Assembly: GCF_000766795.1 (NCBI RefSeq)
Contig: NZ_JPDS01000002.1
Span: 191,001-255,000 of the forward strand
From: Polaribacter sp. Hel1_85
GTDB lineage: Bacteria; Bacteroidota; Bacteroidia; Flavobacteriales; Flavobacteriaceae
Length of the DNA stretch: 64,000 nt
Direction of reading: 5' to 3'
The translations under genes were made by a program, and so were the position numbers. The first letter of the stretch is position 1; the number at the start of each line of letters is the position of its first letter. Under the pieces are notes generated by a model. The model did no database searches. It was not told the origin of the DNA and worked only from the letters and a program-made list of their open reading frames with translations. Positions 8,568-17,531 of the stretch are shown one piece after another.

Positions 8568-8630
8568 GTTTATGTAGTTAAAATTACAACAGAACAAGGA
8601 ATTATCACCAAAAAAGTATTTATTCAATAA
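8568..8630 (+). pseudogene. Stranded T9SS type A sorting-domain tail
   Basis: In the gap between purF and the kinase gene, a frame reads VYVVKITTEQGIITKKVFIQ then TAA at 8628-8630. This matches the C-terminal end of T9SS type A sorting domains (pattern YxxxIxTxxG...KKxxxQ); the intact cargo at 12003-14819 ends LYMLQLKTAKNTFIKKIIKQ. No start, signal peptide or passenger is present upstream before purF, so this looks like the remains of a deleted secreted-protein gene. An alternative is chance, but the codon-level match is long for that. Confidence 0.6.
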
Positions 8631-8661
8631 ATAACAAAAAATCTTTTTTTAACTTTAGCAA

Positions 8662-10527
8662 ATGAAATTTTGCTTGCAGTTATTCTTTTTGCTCCTTTTT
8701 GTAAGTGTTTCTTATAGTCAACAAAATGAGATTTATTATAATGAGATAGATTCAGAAAAACTAAAAATAGAGAAGCAATACGTTTTTAGTGAAAAAGAAT
8801 TTAAATCTGATATTAATTTTGTTTTAAAAAATGATGCTATTTTTACATATCTTAATAAAGCATTTGTAAATCAAGGTATTTATAATAAACGTCATTGGAT
8901 TAAAATACCGCTTTTTAACAATTCGAATAATACAGAATTTGTCTATGAGTTCAATCAAACAAACATCGATTCTCTTACTCTTTATTTAGTTAAAAATAAT
9001 ATTGTTACAAAGGCTTTTAAGCCAAAAGGATTGCACTTCTCTCAAAATAACAAATCTTCTTTTTTACAAAATAGATATGCTTATGTATATGATTTAAATA
9101 TTGCTAAAAAAGATTCTCTTTTTTTATATGTAAAAGCCAATGTTAATGATGATTCTTTTAAAGTTGTAAATGTTCTATGGAGTAAAGAAAAATACACGGA
9201 AAGAGAAAAAGACATTAAAATAAGATCTACTTATTTAATTGTTTTTTTAGGTTTTGTTTTCTTAATTATACTGCTTTCTTTAGCTATGTATTTTTTTACA
9301 AAACAAAACTTGTACGTGTATTATATTGGTTTTTTAACTGTAGTTTTCCTTCAGATTTTAGGAGTTCGTTATTTTATTTCACCCTTAATTATTGAAAAAT
9401 ACTTATTCTTTGGTAATAATTTTGAAGAAATGTTAGGGCTTTTAGTTATCTTTTTTGTGATGCATTACACCGATAGTTTTTTATCTTTAAAAGACTATTA
9501 CCCAAAAGTTTCTAAGATAACAAAATATGCTGCAAATTTTGCAGGAGCATTATTTATTGCAGCATTATTTTTAAGACAATATGAATGGTTTTTCGGGTTT
9601 TCTTATATTTTTTCTAAAGTGTTTCTATTAATAATAAGTGTAACTCTTTATGTTTTTGCTTTTAAATTAGCTCTTAAAAAAAACTTGATGGGTTATTATT
9701 TTTTAATTGCATACGGGCCTCTAATGATATTTATGGGGCATTTTATACTCACAGCAATGAAACTCACAAATTCTTATAATCCTTTAGAATGGGAGTTTGT
9801 AATTTTTATAGAAATTCTTGTTTTAACAATAGCCATGGCACATCGATACTATTTAATGATGAAACAAAATATTGATTATCAAAAAGCCATTATAAAAGAA
9901 CAAGAAAGAGGTTTACAAGCAATGATTGAAGCCCAAGAAAATGAAAGAGGTAGAATAGCAAGAGAATTACACGATGGTGTTGTACAACAAATTGGTAGTG
10001 TTATTTTAAAATCGAGAAATATACTTTCTAAAATGAATCTTCTACATACTAAAGATTCTCAAGAACTCTTAGACAGTTTAGAAAATTCTAATAAAGATTT
10101 AAGAACTATATCTCATCAAATGATGCCAAGAGCATTAAAAGAATTAGGAATTACATCAGCATTAAATGATTTATTAGAAAACAGTTTATCCTACAAAAAT
10201 ATCACATTTACTTTTGAGCATTTTAATATTAAAGAAAGATTACCTAAAAAAATTGAAATCACTATTTATAGAATTGTTCAAGAACTACTTAATAATATTA
10301 TAAAACATAGTAAAGCAACGGAAGTGAGTTTGCAATTATATAATGCTAACAATGTTATTATATTAATTGTAGAAGATAATGGTATTGGTTTTACATCAGA
10401 AAATAATAAAAAAGGAATTGGATTATTAAACATTACAAGTAGACTAGATATGGTTAATGGAAATGTAAATTTTGAACCAAGCCCTAAAAGTGGTACTTTA
10501 GTCACTATAAAAATTCCATTACAATAA
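8662..10527 (+). CDS. 7TM-DISM sensor histidine kinase (HisKA_3 class)
   Basis: The 621-residue kinase has a signal sequence (MKFCLQLFFLLLFVSVSYS), a periplasmic 7TMR-DISM sensor domain (about 22-185, including KRHWIKIPLFN), seven membrane segments (about 190-395), and a cytoplasmic kinase: dimerisation helix with phospho-acceptor His437 in GRIARELHDGVVQQIG, then an ATPase domain with ELLNNIIKHSKA and DNGIGF. Its stop overlaps the regulator start by one base (TAATG), so they are translationally coupled. This is a NarL/LuxR-type two-component pair; the ligand is unknown, though DISM sensors often bind carbohydrates or small metabolites. Confidence 0.95.
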   Translation: MKFCLQLFFLLLFVSVSYSQQNEIYYNEIDSEKLKIEKQYVFSEKEFKSDINFVLKNDAIFTYLNKAFVNQGIYNKRHWIKIPLFNNSNNTEFVYEFNQTNIDSLTLYLVKNNIVTKAFKPKGLHFSQNNKSSFLQNRYAYVYDLNIAKKDSLFLYVKANVNDDSFKVVNVLWSKEKYTEREKDIKIRSTYLIVFLGFVFLIILLSLAMYFFTKQNLYVYYIGFLTVVFLQILGVRYFISPLIIEKYLFFGNNFEEMLGLLVIFFVMHYTDSFLSLKDYYPKVSKITKYAANFAGALFIAALFLRQYEWFFGFSYIFSKVFLLIISVTLYVFAFKLALKKNLMGYYFLIAYGPLMIFMGHFILTAMKLTNSYNPLEWEFVIFIEILVLTIAMAHRYYLMMKQNIDYQKAIIKEQERGLQAMIEAQENERGRIARELHDGVVQQIGSVILKSRNILSKMNLLHTKDSQELLDSLENSNKDLRTISHQMMPRALKELGITSALNDLLENSLSYKNITFTFEHFNIKERLPKKIEITIYRIVQELLNNIIKHSKATEVSLQLYNANNVIILIVEDNGIGFTSENNKKGIGLLNITSRLDMVNGNVNFEPSPKSGTLVTIKIPLQ

Positions 10528-11177
10528 TGCCTATAAAAATTTTAATAGCAGATGATCATCCTTTAATTGCAGAAGGAATTAAAAATACCTTTGACAATCA
10601 AACAGATTATCAAGTGGTAGCTGTTGTAAATAATGGTAAAGAAGCCTTAGAATTTATTGAGCAACATATAGTAGACATAGCACTGTTAGATATTAATATG
10701 CCTATAATAGATGGTATAGAATGTGCTAAAAAAATAACATCAGAATTTAAAGATGTAAAGGTTGCTATGTTATCTATGTTTCAAGAATCTTCAATTATTA
10801 AAAGTTTAATTGATATTGGTGTAAAAGGATATATGTTAAAAACAATACCAAGTGATGAACTTTTATTGGCTATTAAAAATATTTACAATGGTAAAGAATA
10901 TTTTAATGCAGATGTAACTAAAGCACTACTTTCAGGTGATTCTGCATCATTTCATCAATACCAAAAAAAATCACCCCTTTTAGAGGAACTAACATCTAGA
11001 GAAAAAGAAATTATTAAATCTATTTCTCAAGGAAACACCAATACTCAAATTGGTGAAAAATTATTTATCAGCCCAAGAACTGTAGATACTCATAGAACAA
11101 ATATTATGCGTAAACTAGATGTTCATAATGTGGCATCTTTAATCCGATTTGCCTTCCAAAACGGACTTACATCCTAA
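10527..11177 (+). CDS. LuxR/NarL-type response regulator
   Basis: The 216-residue product has a receiver domain (residues 1-120; acidic pocket D9-D10, phospho-acceptor D55 in LLDINMP, conserved Lys near 105) and a C-terminal LuxR helix-turn-helix (about 148-210: LTSREKEIIKSISQGNTNTQIGEKLFISPRTVDTH in outline). It is the partner of the overlapping 7TM kinase and should bind DNA as a dimer after phosphorylation. The genes for secreted proteins immediately downstream are plausible targets, which is inference from order only. Confidence 0.95.
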   Translation: MPIKILIADDHPLIAEGIKNTFDNQTDYQVVAVVNNGKEALEFIEQHIVDIALLDINMPIIDGIECAKKITSEFKDVKVAMLSMFQESSIIKSLIDIGVKGYMLKTIPSDELLLAIKNIYNGKEYFNADVTKALLSGDSASFHQYQKKSPLLEELTSREKEIIKSISQGNTNTQIGEKLFISPRTVDTHRTNIMRKLDVHNVASLIRFAFQNGLTS

Positions 11178-11229
11178 AACTACGGTAAACACCTTAGTCT
11201 TTTACGTACATCACTCTATTTTACAACAC

Positions 11230-11256
11230 AACACTTCATTTTACTTTTGAAGTGTT
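11230..11256. terminator. Hairpin after the two-component genes
   Basis: AACACTTCA and TGAAGTGTT form a perfect 9-bp stem with a 9-base loop, 52 bases after the regulator stop. There is no strong T-run after it, so it may be a weak terminator or a protein-binding site. Confidence 0.45.
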
Positions 11257-11381
11257 AATTCATTGCATCCTAAATATTTAAAAACATTTAACGGAACAGT
11301 ATCCATCTCACATTCCTTTTAGGATGAATTAACAATAGAGAAATGGATGCTGTTTTTATACTTAATTAAAAACCACAAATC

Positions 11382-11927
11382 ATGAAAAAAAGAATCTTAG
11401 TAATGTTATTATTAGCACCAATGCTACTATTAGCGCAAGTAAAAGGAAAGAAATCTAAAAAATCATTTACAACATCTAACGGTACAGAATTTAATGTTGG
11501 TGATATTGTAAAATTAGAAAAAGCAAGTAATGGAAATAAGTTTGCTTATGCCTATGTAAGTAAATCTATGTTATCAATAAAAAACATCACAAAAGCTGTA
11601 AAATCTGTTAGAGATGTCAAAAACATGAATGTATCTAGTGTTCAAAACATTTCGAACACCTTAGATCAAGTAAATAATTTAGCAAGTAGCGAATTAGTTT
11701 CAGGAGCAATGGCACAACTTATGGGACAAGCTGTAAGTGAAAGTTATGTGTCTGAAAATGCATTAGACACATCTGTTAGTGGAAAAAAATATAAAATAAA
11801 AAGTTTTAAAGTTTTTACAGATAAAGGTTCTGGAGAATCTATTGTACATGCAATAGCAAAAGGTAATGGAAAAACAGTAGCTATTTTATTAGAATTTGCA
11901 GAAAAAGCGGGAGAAATTGCTAAATAA
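11382..11927 (+). CDS. Secreted protein of unknown function, 181 aa
   Basis: A signal peptide (MKKRILVMLLLAPMLLLAQ) is followed by a basic patch (KGKKSKKSF) and a mixed domain with SNGTEFNVGDIVKLEKASNG, a central helix-rich Ser/Val/Asn segment (about 70-120) and a C-terminal beta stretch (KKYKIKSFKVFTDKG). There is no lipobox and no T9SS sorting domain, so it is expected in the periplasm. I do not recognise the family. A terminator separates it from the repeat protein; its position between the two-component genes and a T9SS cargo suggests possible shared regulation. Confidence 0.8.
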   Translation: MKKRILVMLLLAPMLLLAQVKGKKSKKSFTTSNGTEFNVGDIVKLEKASNGNKFAYAYVSKSMLSIKNITKAVKSVRDVKNMNVSSVQNISNTLDQVNNLASSELVSGAMAQLMGQAVSESYVSENALDTSVSGKKYKIKSFKVFTDKGSGESIVHAIAKGNGKTVAILLEFAEKAGEIAK

Positions 11928-11935
11928 AATCTCTT

Positions 11936-11980
11936 GATTTGGTTTTGGAGTTTAAAAACTTCAGAATCAAATCTTTTTTT
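11936..11980 (+). terminator. Terminator after the 181-aa secreted protein
   Basis: GATTTG pairs with CAAATC, with an imperfect inner stem (GGAGTTT against AAACTTC), followed by a run of seven T. It ends 22 bases before the next ATG. Confidence 0.75.
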
Positions 11981-12002
11981 TAAAACCTAAAACCAAATCA
12001 TC

Positions 12003-14819
12003 ATGAAAAAACTATTACTTTTATTTTTTACGATTACAACTCTTAGCGCTTTTACACAAGCAACTTTAGTAAAAGACATTAATCTAGGAAACTCATCTAG
12101 TAACCCTTCTAACAAAATTGAATTTAATGGGTTTGTATATTTTGTTGCAAATGATGGAATAAATGGAAATGAATTATGGAGAACTGATGGTACAGAATCA
12201 GGAACTATAATATTTAAGGAATTTATTTCAGGTTCAGAAAGTGGAATGATAGCTTTAACCCCACATGTTTCTAACAACAATATGTATTTTTTTGCTGCTG
12301 ATGGTACAAATTATTTTCTTTGGAAAACTGATGGTACAATTACAGGAACAGAAAAGATAAAACAGTTTGCATCAATCCAAGCATTTCATGAAACTATAAA
12401 TAACGAGTTAATTTTTACAGCTGAAAATCAACTTTGGAAAACTGATGGAACTGATGGAGGTACAATAAAGTTGAAAGATTTTTCAATTTTTGGAGGTACA
12501 AGATTTGTAAAATCTGGAAATGAAATTTTCTTTTCTGCTAAAGAAAGTAACACTTTTGGAAATGAACTATGGAAAACAGACGGAACCGTAGCAGGAACTG
12601 TAATGGTTAAAGATATTTATACGGGTTCAAATAAAAACTCTTATCCTAATAATTTTGCTGCTTTAAATGGAATCGTTTTTTTCTCTGCAAGTAATGGAAC
12701 TTCTGGCTACGAATTATGGAAAACAGATGGTACAGAAGCTGGAACTGAAATGGTTAAAGACATTACAACAGGTTCTAGTAGTTCTAATCCTACACACCTA
12801 ACTGCATATAATAATGAGCTTTTTTTTACCATTGCAAATGTTTTATGGAAATCTGATGGTACAGATACAGGTACCGTTTTAATTAAAGATTTAGAAACCT
12901 ATATAACAGGTATTGTCGCATTTAATAATAAACTATTTGTATTTAATGGTAGTAAAAGTTTTTGGGAAACAGATGGTACAGAGGCAGGAACCATAAAAAT
13001 TGAAGTACCAGTAAGTCAGTTTTATTGGGTTGATGGAGCGGTAAAGGTTGTTGGTAATAAGTTATATTTTCAAGCTTCTGATGACTTTGGATATGAATTA
13101 TGGGTTTCTGATGGCACAGCAAACGGAACTCAATTGGTAAAAGATATACACCCATCTTTTGATGATAATAATATTGGAGATATTGTAGAATTAAACGGAA
13201 AAGCAATTTTTTCGGCTTCAAATGGAAATTGGCTAGGTAAAGAAATCTATATTTCAGACGGAACAGAAGCTGGTACCACTCTGTTAAAGGATATTAATAA
13301 AGAAGAAAATAATTCATCATCACCAAGTAATTTATTTTTATATAATGATCATGTATATTTTTCTGCAGACAATGGAGAAAATGGAAAAGAATTGTGGGTT
13401 ACAACTGGAAGCACAACATATATGCTAAAAGATATTAATGCTGGTAATAACCATAGTAATCCATCAAATTTTATAGAGTTAAATGGAATTATTTATTTTA
13501 AAGCAACTTCAAAAGAAAAAGGAACAGAGCTTTGGAAAACAGATGGAACAGCAACAGGAACGGTTTTAGTAAAAGATATAAACCCAAATACAGATAATGG
13601 ACTTAATCTTGGGAATATTGTTGTTTTAAATAGCAAGTTATATTTTTTTGCAAATGATGGTACAAATGGTTTTGAATTATGGGAAAGTGATGGCACAGAA
13701 ACAGGTACTGTTAATATAAAAGATATTAATCCAGGAACTGGAAATAGTTATAGAAGTGGAGAAATAATGGTATATAATAATAAACTATTTTTTAATGCAA
13801 ATGATGGTTCTAATGACTTTGAATTGTGGAGTTCAGACGGTACAGAATCTGGAACATCATTATTTAATAATATTAATTCTAGTTCGAGTTCTAGTCCAGA
13901 CAAATTTATACTGTTTAATAGCGAAATGTATTTTAAAGCAAATGGTACTTCTGGTAGTGGTTTATATAGAACAGATGGTACAAATACTAATTTAGTAACA
14001 GATAAAGGATATAGTAATGCTACAGTTTCTGGATCTAATTTATTCTTTATTTCAACTTATTCTAATGGTGGAGAGTTATGGAGAACAGATGGTACATCTA
14101 CGGTACAAGTAAAAGATATTAACCCAGGAAGTGGAGGTTCTAATGGTAGTTTTCCTAGTTTATTAACAAATCATAATGGAATGTTATATTTTTACGCAAA
14201 TGGCGGAAGTACTGGTGGAGAACTTTGGAAATCAGATGGTACAGAAGCTGGTACAGTAATGGTAAAAGATATTTATAATGGAGTAAGTAGTAGTAACATT
14301 TCGGGATTAGAAAGCTTTGGTAACCACATTTTGTTTGGAGCTAGAGATGTAGTTGGCAGTAATGTAGAATTATGGAAATCAGATGGTACAGAAGCTGGTA
14401 CTGTTTTATTACAAGATATCAACCCAACAACAGATAACAATGGTAGTAAAGGGAGTTATCCTAAAGACTTTTTTATAGCTAATAATAAAATGTTTTTTTC
14501 AGCATATGATGGAACAACTGGTTATGAATTATGGAAACTAGAACAAAGTGCTTTGTCAGTAGAAAAAGAAAAAATAGATGAACTATCCAAAGTTTTTATT
14601 TACCCAAATCCAACTTCAGACATTCTAAACTTTAAAATAGAAAACAAACAAATCGAATCAATAAAACTATTTTCATTAATTGGTAAAGAAGTAATGAGTT
14701 TTTCTAAGAAAAATAAAACATTAGAAAGCATTAACATTTCTCAACTACCAAAAGGTTTGTATATGCTTCAATTAAAAACAGCTAAAAATACTTTTATTAA
14801 GAAAATTATAAAACAGTAG
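12003..14819 (+). CDS. Secreted T9SS cargo made of ELWKTDGTEAGT repeats
   Basis: The 938-residue protein has a signal peptide (MKKLLLLFFTITTLSAFTQ), then about 18 repeats of roughly 45-55 residues, each marked by a motif like ELWKTDGTEAGT and usually followed by VKDINPG and LNGKLYFFAND. The C-terminal 75 residues (from VFIYPNPTSDILNF to KKIIKQ) are a T9SS type A sorting domain, so the protein should cross the outer membrane and be surface attached or released. The repeats resemble beta-propeller or hyalin-like modules; adhesion or polymer binding is possible but unproven. Repeats 10, 14, 15 and 18 are degenerate. A strong terminator follows. Confidence 0.92.
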   Translation: MKKLLLLFFTITTLSAFTQATLVKDINLGNSSSNPSNKIEFNGFVYFVANDGINGNELWRTDGTESGTIIFKEFISGSESGMIALTPHVSNNNMYFFAADGTNYFLWKTDGTITGTEKIKQFASIQAFHETINNELIFTAENQLWKTDGTDGGTIKLKDFSIFGGTRFVKSGNEIFFSAKESNTFGNELWKTDGTVAGTVMVKDIYTGSNKNSYPNNFAALNGIVFFSASNGTSGYELWKTDGTEAGTEMVKDITTGSSSSNPTHLTAYNNELFFTIANVLWKSDGTDTGTVLIKDLETYITGIVAFNNKLFVFNGSKSFWETDGTEAGTIKIEVPVSQFYWVDGAVKVVGNKLYFQASDDFGYELWVSDGTANGTQLVKDIHPSFDDNNIGDIVELNGKAIFSASNGNWLGKEIYISDGTEAGTTLLKDINKEENNSSSPSNLFLYNDHVYFSADNGENGKELWVTTGSTTYMLKDINAGNNHSNPSNFIELNGIIYFKATSKEKGTELWKTDGTATGTVLVKDINPNTDNGLNLGNIVVLNSKLYFFANDGTNGFELWESDGTETGTVNIKDINPGTGNSYRSGEIMVYNNKLFFNANDGSNDFELWSSDGTESGTSLFNNINSSSSSSPDKFILFNSEMYFKANGTSGSGLYRTDGTNTNLVTDKGYSNATVSGSNLFFISTYSNGGELWRTDGTSTVQVKDINPGSGGSNGSFPSLLTNHNGMLYFYANGGSTGGELWKSDGTEAGTVMVKDIYNGVSSSNISGLESFGNHILFGARDVVGSNVELWKSDGTEAGTVLLQDINPTTDNNGSKGSYPKDFFIANNKMFFSAYDGTTGYELWKLEQSALSVEKEKIDELSKVFIYPNPTSDILNFKIENKQIESIKLFSLIGKEVMSFSKKNKTLESINISQLPKGLYMLQLKTAKNTFIKKIIKQ

Positions 14820-14840
14820 AAGAAAAAGTATTTTTAAACA

Positions 14841-14870
14841 AAAGCATCCTAAATTTAGGATGCTTTTTTT
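14841..14870 (+). terminator. Terminator after the T9SS cargo
   Basis: AAAGCATCCTAAATTTAGGATGCTTT is a perfect palindrome followed by a T-run (to 14870), 22 bases after the stop. It can work in both directions. Confidence 0.92.
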
Positions 14871-14959
14871 GTTAAAACTCATATTTCTCTTTAACGTTTC
14901 TTTAAGAAATCAACATGTTTGCTTTCCTTAATTTCGAATATAATTCAAATCAAACATTT

Positions 14960-17449
14960 ATGATGACAAAAAAAATACTGACTAGACTACTTTTAGTAGC
15001 TTTTGTTTTTGGTTTTTCTACTGAAATTGACGCTCAATTTTGGAAAAAAAAGCAAAAAGAAGCTCCTAAAACAACAAAAAAACCTAAACCTAAAAAAGGT
15101 GATATTCAGCCTTATGGTAAAGTGGTAACAAAAGATCATAAAACAGACGAAGGTTTATTTAAAGTTCATACAAAAGATGATACATATCTTTTTGAAATTC
15201 CAGATTCTCTTTTAAAAAGAGAAATGCTAATGGTTACAAGAATTGCTAAAACTGCAAATGGAATTGGTTTTGGTGGTGGAAAAACCAATACACAAGTATT
15301 ACGTTGGGAAAGAAAGAATAAGCAAATTCTTTTAAGAATAGTTTCTTATGATGTTGTTGCTGATACAATTTTACCTGTGCATGAAGCTGTTGTAAATTCT
15401 AATTTAGAGCCAATTTTATTCTCTTTTCCTATAAAAGCAATCAGTAAAGATTCTACGGCAACTGTAATTGATGCTACTTCATTATTTTCTACAGATGTAA
15501 AACCTTTAGGTTTTCCTAGTTTTTATAGAAAAAGATATGCTGTAACAAGAATGGATAAAACACGTTCTTATATAGACAGAATTAGCAGTTACCCACAAAA
15601 TATAGAAATTAGACACGTAAAAACTTATGCTGCAAATAAAGCTCCTTCAAATAAAGCTTTAGGTTCTATTACTTTAGAGATGAGTAATTCTATGGTTTTA
15701 CTACCTAAAGTGCCAATGAAACGACGTTATTTTGATGAACGTATTGGTTGGTTTGCAAGAGGTCAAACAGATTATGGTTTAGAAGATCAAAAAAGTAAAA
15801 CTGTTACTTATTTAGATAGATATCGTTTAGAAGTTAAAGATGAAGACGTCGAAAAATTTAAAAGAGGAGAATTAGTAGAGCCTAAAAAACAAATTGTTTA
15901 TTATGTAGATAGAGCTACTCCAGAAGAGTGGGTTCCTTACATTATACAAGGAGTTAATGATTGGCAAGTTGCTTTTGAAGCTGCTGGTTTTAAAAATGCA
16001 ATTATTGCTAAAAGGGCTCCAACTAAAGAAGAAGATCCAGATTATAGTCCAGAAGACATTCGTTATTCTGTAATTCGTTATTTAGCGTCTCCAATTCCAA
16101 ATGCAAATGGACCTCATGTTAGTGATCCACGTTCTGGAGAAATTTTAGAGTCTGATATTAACTGGTATCACAATGTAATGTCTTTGTTACATAATTGGTT
16201 CTTTATTCAAACTGCAGCAATAAATCCTGATGCAAGAGGAAATAATTTTAAGACAGAAACAATGGGAGAATTAATCAAATTTGTTTCTTCTCATGAATTA
16301 GGACATACTTTAGGATTACCTCATAATATGGGAAGTTCTACTGCGTATCCTGTTGATTCTTTACGTTCTGCATCTTTTACAAAAAAATATGGAACAGCTC
16401 CATCAATTATGGATTATGCACGTTTTAACTATGTTGCGCAACCAGAAGATAAAGGGGTTGCATTAATGCCAAATATTGGTGTGTATGATAAATATGCAAT
16501 TGCTTGGGGTTATAGACCAATTTTAGACAAAACTGCAAAAGAAGAAAAACCAATTTTAGATTCTTGGATTTTAAAACATGCAGGTGACCCAATGTATCGA
16601 TTTGGACATCAACAAGCAGGTGGCGTTGTAGACCCAAGTTCTCAAACAGAAGATTTAGGTGATAATGCAATGAAAGCTTCTACTTACGGAATTAAAAACT
16701 TACAAAGAATTTTACCTCGCTTAGAAGAATGGACATATGAAAAAGGTGAAAATTATGAGAACTTATCTACTATGTATGGACAAGTTTTAAGTCAATTTAA
16801 TAGATATATGGGCCATGTAACTTCTAATGTTGGTGGTGTTTATGAAAACTTTAAAACTACAGACCAAGAAGGTGCAGTTTATACACATGTTGATAAAGCA
16901 ACTCAAAAAGAAGCCTTAAAATTTGTGGTTGATGAATTATTTAAAACTCCAACTTGGATGTTAGACAAAAACATCTTTAGTAAAACAGAGTTTTCTGGTT
17001 CTCTAGAAAGAGTTCGTGGCTTACAAGCAAGAACCCTAAATAATATGTTAGATCCAGGTAGAATGGCTCGTATGATTGAAAACGAAACTACTAACGGATC
17101 TGATGCTTACTCTCTAGTTAGTATGATGAGTGATCTAAGAAAAGGTGTTTGGAGTGAAATTTACTCAGGAAAATCTATTGATACGTATCGAAGAAACTTA
17201 CAAAGAGTTTATTTAGATAGATTGGATTATTTATTAAATAAAGCCAAAGATCAAAGAGGTGCAAATAGAGGATACTTTAAACAAAGTGGAATTACAGTAA
17301 ATCAATCTGATGTAAAATCTGTTGCAAGAGGCGAATTAAAACGTTTACAACGTGATGCAAAAGCTGCGTCTAATAGGGGGAACACATTAACAAGATATCA
17401 TTTACAAGATGTTGTAGATAGAATTGATACAATTTTAGATCCTAAATAA
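14960..17449 (+). CDS. Zinc-dependent metalloprotease (DUF5117/DUF5118 type)
   Basis: Started at ATG 14960, the product is 829 residues with a signal peptide (MMTKKILTRLLLVAFVFGFSTEIDAQ). The catalytic motif HELGHTLGLPHN spans about residues 445-456 (H445, E446, H449, H455), a metzincin-like extended zinc site. Sequence before it (VDRATPEEWVPYIIQGVNDWQVAFEAAGF) and after it matches the large DUF5117/DUF5118 metalloprotease family of Bacteroidota. The frame opens 15 codons earlier at 14915, but that ATG lies upstream of a -7-like box (TAATTTCG, 14929-14936) and would spoil the signal peptide. No T9SS domain, so a periplasmic or outer-membrane location is likely. The physiological substrate is unknown. 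Confidence 0.9.
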   Translation: MMTKKILTRLLLVAFVFGFSTEIDAQFWKKKQKEAPKTTKKPKPKKGDIQPYGKVVTKDHKTDEGLFKVHTKDDTYLFEIPDSLLKREMLMVTRIAKTANGIGFGGGKTNTQVLRWERKNKQILLRIVSYDVVADTILPVHEAVVNSNLEPILFSFPIKAISKDSTATVIDATSLFSTDVKPLGFPSFYRKRYAVTRMDKTRSYIDRISSYPQNIEIRHVKTYAANKAPSNKALGSITLEMSNSMVLLPKVPMKRRYFDERIGWFARGQTDYGLEDQKSKTVTYLDRYRLEVKDEDVEKFKRGELVEPKKQIVYYVDRATPEEWVPYIIQGVNDWQVAFEAAGFKNAIIAKRAPTKEEDPDYSPEDIRYSVIRYLASPIPNANGPHVSDPRSGEILESDINWYHNVMSLLHNWFFIQTAAINPDARGNNFKTETMGELIKFVSSHELGHTLGLPHNMGSSTAYPVDSLRSASFTKKYGTAPSIMDYARFNYVAQPEDKGVALMPNIGVYDKYAIAWGYRPILDKTAKEEKPILDSWILKHAGDPMYRFGHQQAGGVVDPSSQTEDLGDNAMKASTYGIKNLQRILPRLEEWTYEKGENYENLSTMYGQVLSQFNRYMGHVTSNVGGVYENFKTTDQEGAVYTHVDKATQKEALKFVVDELFKTPTWMLDKNIFSKTEFSGSLERVRGLQARTLNNMLDPGRMARMIENETTNGSDAYSLVSMMSDLRKGVWSEIYSGKSIDTYRRNLQRVYLDRLDYLLNKAKDQRGANRGYFKQSGITVNQSDVKSVARGELKRLQRDAKAASNRGNTLTRYHLQDVVDRIDTILDPK

Positions 17450-17473
17450 TTATTTTTTATAATTTATATTTTA

Positions 17474-17503
17474 AAAACCACGTCTATAATTGGCGTGGTT
17501 TTT
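17474..17503 (+). terminator. Terminator after the metalloprotease
   Basis: AAAACCACG pairs with CGTGGTTTT around an 11-base loop with a T-run at its 3' side. Confidence 0.85.
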
Positions 17504-17531
17504 GCTATTAAAAATCTATTAACCTACTATC

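Noticed and set aside
12943..13995. Open frames antisense to or within the T9SS repeat gene
   Set aside because: They arise from the repeated sequence of the real gene and lack signals of their own.
12003..14819. Possible CRISPR-like or DNA tandem array
   Set aside because: The regular signal is at protein level (ELWKTDGTEAGT units of varying length within one frame), with no constant repeat-spacer structure.
14915..14959. Longer metalloprotease start
   Set aside because: It precedes a -7-like box and puts polar residues before the signal peptide.
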